A stretch of DNA of 48,702 nucleotides. It comes from an uncultured Succinivibrio sp. GTDB lineage: Bacteria; Pseudomonadota; Gammaproteobacteria; Enterobacterales; Succinivibrionaceae. Below, piece after piece: positions 46,417-48,702 of this stretch. The notes beneath the pieces are model-generated. The model ran no database searches. It saw only the letters and a program-made list of their open reading frames with translations, and had not been told where the DNA came from. The stretch covers positions 1 to 48,702 of the forward strand of contig CAAGLL010000063.1 of assembly GCA_900770725.1 (NCBI GenBank), given 5' to 3'. Position numbers and translations under genes: made by a program. Every line of letters starts with the position of its first letter. Within the stretch, counting starts at the first letter, position 1.

Positions 46417-47448
46417 ATGGCAGGCAGGATCCTCATAACCGGGGCGGCGGGCTTCATCGGCAGGAGATGCGTGAAGCTCGCCAGGGACAAGGGCTGGCAC
46501 GTCGTGGGCATCGACAACCTCAACGACTTCACCTATCCGGCGCGCGTCAAGTACGACCGCCTCTCGGGCCTGGGCGTCGATCCGGTGGCGCTGATGTCCG
46601 GCATGACCCACTGCAGCCTCCTGAACTTCGACTTCCATGTCGTGGACTGCACCGACGCGGCAACGATCGGCAGCATGATCGTAGACGGGCGCTTCGACGT
46701 GGTGGTCCACCTGGCCGGCATGACCTCGGTGAGCGCCTCCTCGCTCTCCCCCGAGGTGTTCTTCAAGAACAACCTCATGGGCTTCGTCAACGTGCTCGAG
46801 GGCGTGAGGGCCCTGCACGGCGACGAGCGCCCCAAGCTCGTCTTCGCCTCGTCGGCCGCCGTCTACGGCAACCACGAGCACCCGATGCGCGAGGGCGATC
46901 AGAACCTGCTCGAGCCCGAGTCGATCTACGGGGCGAGCAAGTGCATGATGGAGTGCGCCGCCGAGACCTACGCCAAGCTCTACGGCGTGCGCTCGCTCGC
47001 GCTGCGCCTGTTCAACATCTACGGGCCCTACGAGCGCCCCGACACGCTCATCAGCGACGCCATCCGCGCGCTGCTCACCTCAAGGCCCATGGAGCTGTAC
47101 GACGACGGCTCCTGCGCCCGCGACTACATGTTCATCGACGACTGCGCCGAGGCGATCGCCCGCGCCTGCGCCCAGTTCCTGCCTGAGGGCAAGAACTACG
47201 ACTGCGTGAACGTCGGCACCGGCAAGGCCGTGACCGTCATCGACATCATCAAGGAGCTCGAGTCCATCACCGGGCGCGAGCTCTCGTTCTTCACGCAGCG
47301 CATCCCTAACGGCGAGATCAAGAGCCTCAAGGCGGACGCGCAGAAGTTCACCTCGATGTTCGGGCTCACCCCGAAGACGAGCCTGCGCGAGGGGCTGACG
47401 CGCTGCGTGGGCTGGTCGAAGGCGGCCATGGAAAGGCACCTGCAATGA
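46417..47448 (+). CDS. UDP-glucuronate 4-epimerase-like NAD-dependent epimerase
   Basis: 343 aa; AGGAGGAGAGGAG lies before the ATG. Extended SDR fold: NAD-binding GAAGFIGRR at the N-terminus, VVGIDNLNDFTYPARVKYDR typical of the CapI/UDP-glucuronate epimerase subgroup, SSAAVYG, and catalytic YGASK (Tyr and Lys). C-terminal substrate region RDYMFIDDCAEAI and VNVGTGKAVTVIDIIKEL. Interconverts UDP-hexoses or UDP-uronates for surface polysaccharide in the cytoplasm; the exact sugar cannot be fixed by sequence. It overlaps tatD by ATGA. A lone TTTTGGATGG repeat word lies 65 bases upstream. Confidence 0.88.
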   Translation: MAGRILITGAAGFIGRRCVKLARDKGWHVVGIDNLNDFTYPARVKYDRLSGLGVDPVALMSGMTHCSLLNFDFHVVDCTDAATIGSMIVDGRFDVVVHLAGMTSVSASSLSPEVFFKNNLMGFVNVLEGVRALHGDERPKLVFASSAAVYGNHEHPMREGDQNLLEPESIYGASKCMMECAAETYAKLYGVRSLALRLFNIYGPYERPDTLISDAIRALLTSRPMELYDDGSCARDYMFIDDCAEAIARACAQFLPEGKNYDCVNVGTGKAVTVIDIIKELESITGRELSFFTQRIPNGEIKSLKADAQKFTSMFGLTPKTSLREGLTRCVGWSKAAMERHLQ

Positions 47449-48320
47449 CCTACCTGGTGGACTCGCACTGCCACATCGCCGATCTCGACTTCAAGACCAA
47501 GGCCTTCTCGAGCTTAAACGAGATGATGGCCCGCGCCAGGCGCTGCGGGGTGACGCACTTCCTGTCGATCGCCTGCACCACCGCGCAGTTCCCCAAGATG
47601 CGCGATCTGCTAAAGGACTGGCCCAACGCCTACCTGGCCTGCGGCGTGCACCCCCTGAACCTGCACGAGTGCCCGGACTGGAAGGACGACGATCTCAAGG
47701 CCGCCCTCGCCGATCCGCGCTGCGTGGCCTTGGGCGAGACCGGACTTGACTACTTCTACGAGCCTGGGACGCGCAAGGCTCAGATGGACTCGTTCGCCCG
47801 CCAAATAGGCATCGCGCTTGAGGCGAAGAAGCCGTTGTGCATCCACGCCCGCGAGGCGCACAAGGACGCGGTCGCGCTCTTGCGCTCAGAAGGCGCCCGC
47901 GACGCCGGAGGGGTGATCCACTGCTTCACCGACAGCGTGGAGATGGCCCGCGAGTGCCTCGACATGGGCTTTCTCATCTCCTTTACCGGGATCTCGACCT
48001 TCAAGGCGGCCGACAACGTGCGCGAGGCCTTGAAGTACGTGCCCGTGGACCGCATGATGGTCGAGACCGACTGCCCGTACCTGGCGCCAGTGCCGGTGAG
48101 GGGAGTGCAGAACGAGCCTGCCTTCGTGCGCTACACCCTGGACTTCATCGCCAAGTTCAAGGGCGTCTCGGAGAAGGCTCTCGCCGAGATCACCACGAGG
48201 AACTTCGAGGAGCTCTACAAGGTGAAGCTCCAGGATCCCCCGGCCACAGACTGCGAGTGCCCGACCTACAAGATTGAGAAGATCGCAGGAAAGCCATTCT
48301 CAACGGCGCCTGCCGCCTGA
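47445..48320 (+). CDS. TatD-family metal-dependent DNase/hydrolase
   Basis: 291 aa. TIM-barrel metal hydrolase of the TatD/YcfH/YjjV group. Metal ligands in order: HxH in VDSHCHIADLDF, Glu in ALGETGLDYFYE, His in LCIHAREAH, His in GVIHCFTDS and Asp in VETDCPYLAPVP; all present. Usual family length (about 260) plus a 20-residue C-terminal extension with two cysteines (ATDCECPTYKI). Acts as 3'-5' exonuclease or phosphodiesterase in the cytoplasm. Translationally coupled to the epimerase (ATGA). Confidence 0.93.
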   Translation: MTYLVDSHCHIADLDFKTKAFSSLNEMMARARRCGVTHFLSIACTTAQFPKMRDLLKDWPNAYLACGVHPLNLHECPDWKDDDLKAALADPRCVALGETGLDYFYEPGTRKAQMDSFARQIGIALEAKKPLCIHAREAHKDAVALLRSEGARDAGGVIHCFTDSVEMARECLDMGFLISFTGISTFKAADNVREALKYVPVDRMMVETDCPYLAPVPVRGVQNEPAFVRYTLDFIAKFKGVSEKALAEITTRNFEELYKVKLQDPPATDCECPTYKIEKIAGKPFSTAPAA

Positions 48321-48702
48321 TCATGGCAGCCTTGATGGGCTGCCACCCCTCCCTCCAGAGCCGCTTCTCTAGGCGCGCCATCCAGAGTTTTCAGATGAGA
48401 CTTGCAACCCTAAGATCGCGGCCTGAGTTGTTGCACTATTTTCAAAGCCCCTCCGGAAACTCCCTAAAGCAGCTTTCATGCTGTTTGATCAAGGCCACGC
48501 TGGACAACGACATGGGGCTGCAGCCGGACTGATGGCCCGGGGCAGGCGTGCGTGATGCGCCCTCAAGATCGTGCAACAAAAAAAGGCTCTTCTGCACTGA
48601 TTATGGGTAAAACCAAGTAATCCGGCCCCCGATCATGCTTCCTGACTGATTACTCCGCTTCCAACATTGCTTGAAAGCCGCTCATTGCGCAGAAATTGAA
48701 AG
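48321..48702. other. Terminal intergenic stretch
   Basis: No supportable gene. The stem GGCAGCC/GGCTGCC (48325-48344, loop 6 bases) just after the tatD stop lacks a T run but may aid termination. The rest is moderately AT-rich, with an A7 run near 48581-48587. I recognise no promoter, RNA gene or repeat. Confidence 0.45.

Noticed and set aside
48323..48532. 69-codon open frame after tatD
   Set aside because: No ribosome site, no recognisable content, starts inside the hairpin after tatD.
1..48702. tRNA or rRNA genes, including a tRNA attachment site
   Set aside because: No cloverleaf-like segment with a TTCRANYC-type T loop and no rRNA sequence was recognised by eye on either strand.

Overview
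The window looks like a junction between an integrated conjugative element and the chromosome of a high-GC proteobacterium. RlmJ, a YheS-type ABC-F protein, a HinT-lipoprotein pair and TatD point to a gammaproteobacterium. No rRNA or tRNA is present, so I do not name a genus. Both parts are GC-rich with similar codon use, and an AT-rich island of about 2 kb (roughly 24.66-26.64 kb) lies between them.

Left part (1-5.2 kb, + strand). The window opens inside the 3' end of a group II intron (domains V and VI, ending near 75). Two + strand operons follow. Each is driven by a nearly identical promoter with a TTGTTNCA-type palindrome over its -35 box (186-217 and 2659-2690). Each begins with a member of an unrecognised family of small acidic proteins starting M-R-[FY]-[VI]-[VI]-D. 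There are four family members in total, accompanied by five other small or disordered proteins of unknown function and a possible AcaB/DUF1845-like protein. Strong terminators end this part.

Middle part (5.3-24.5 kb, - strand). This is an F/SXT-type type IV secretion (mating-pair formation) operon in the order traL-E-K-orf108-B-V-A-dsbC-like-traC-trbI-like-orf80-traF(peptidase)-trbC/traW-traU-traN. Many genes overlap by a few bases. It ends at a terminator and is followed by two putative lipoprotein genes and a D12-class adenine methylase. The DsbC-like protein keeps the DsbC fold landmarks but has lost its catalytic CXXC. TraF/TraH/TraG/TraD/TraI homologues, integrase and a confirmed oriT are not in the window.

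AT-rich island (24.5-26.8 kb). It holds one unrecognised low-GC gene, a dense cluster of GAATTG/CAATTC motifs, and a family of imperfect repeats around TTTTGGATGG. It ends just before rlmJ, which has to start at TTG.

Right part (26.8-48.7 kb). These are chromosomal genes: rlmJ; two very large PAS/GGDEF/EAL paralogues plus a third, internally deleted and stop-interrupted remnant; a flavoredoxin-like flavoprotein; a GT-C membrane glycosyltransferase; yheS; hinT with an LpoB/FlgO-like lipoprotein; a glycan-modification set (GT2 glycosyltransferase, ArnT-like transferase, UDP-glucuronate-epimerase-like SDR); and tatD. The last 380 bases show no supportable gene.
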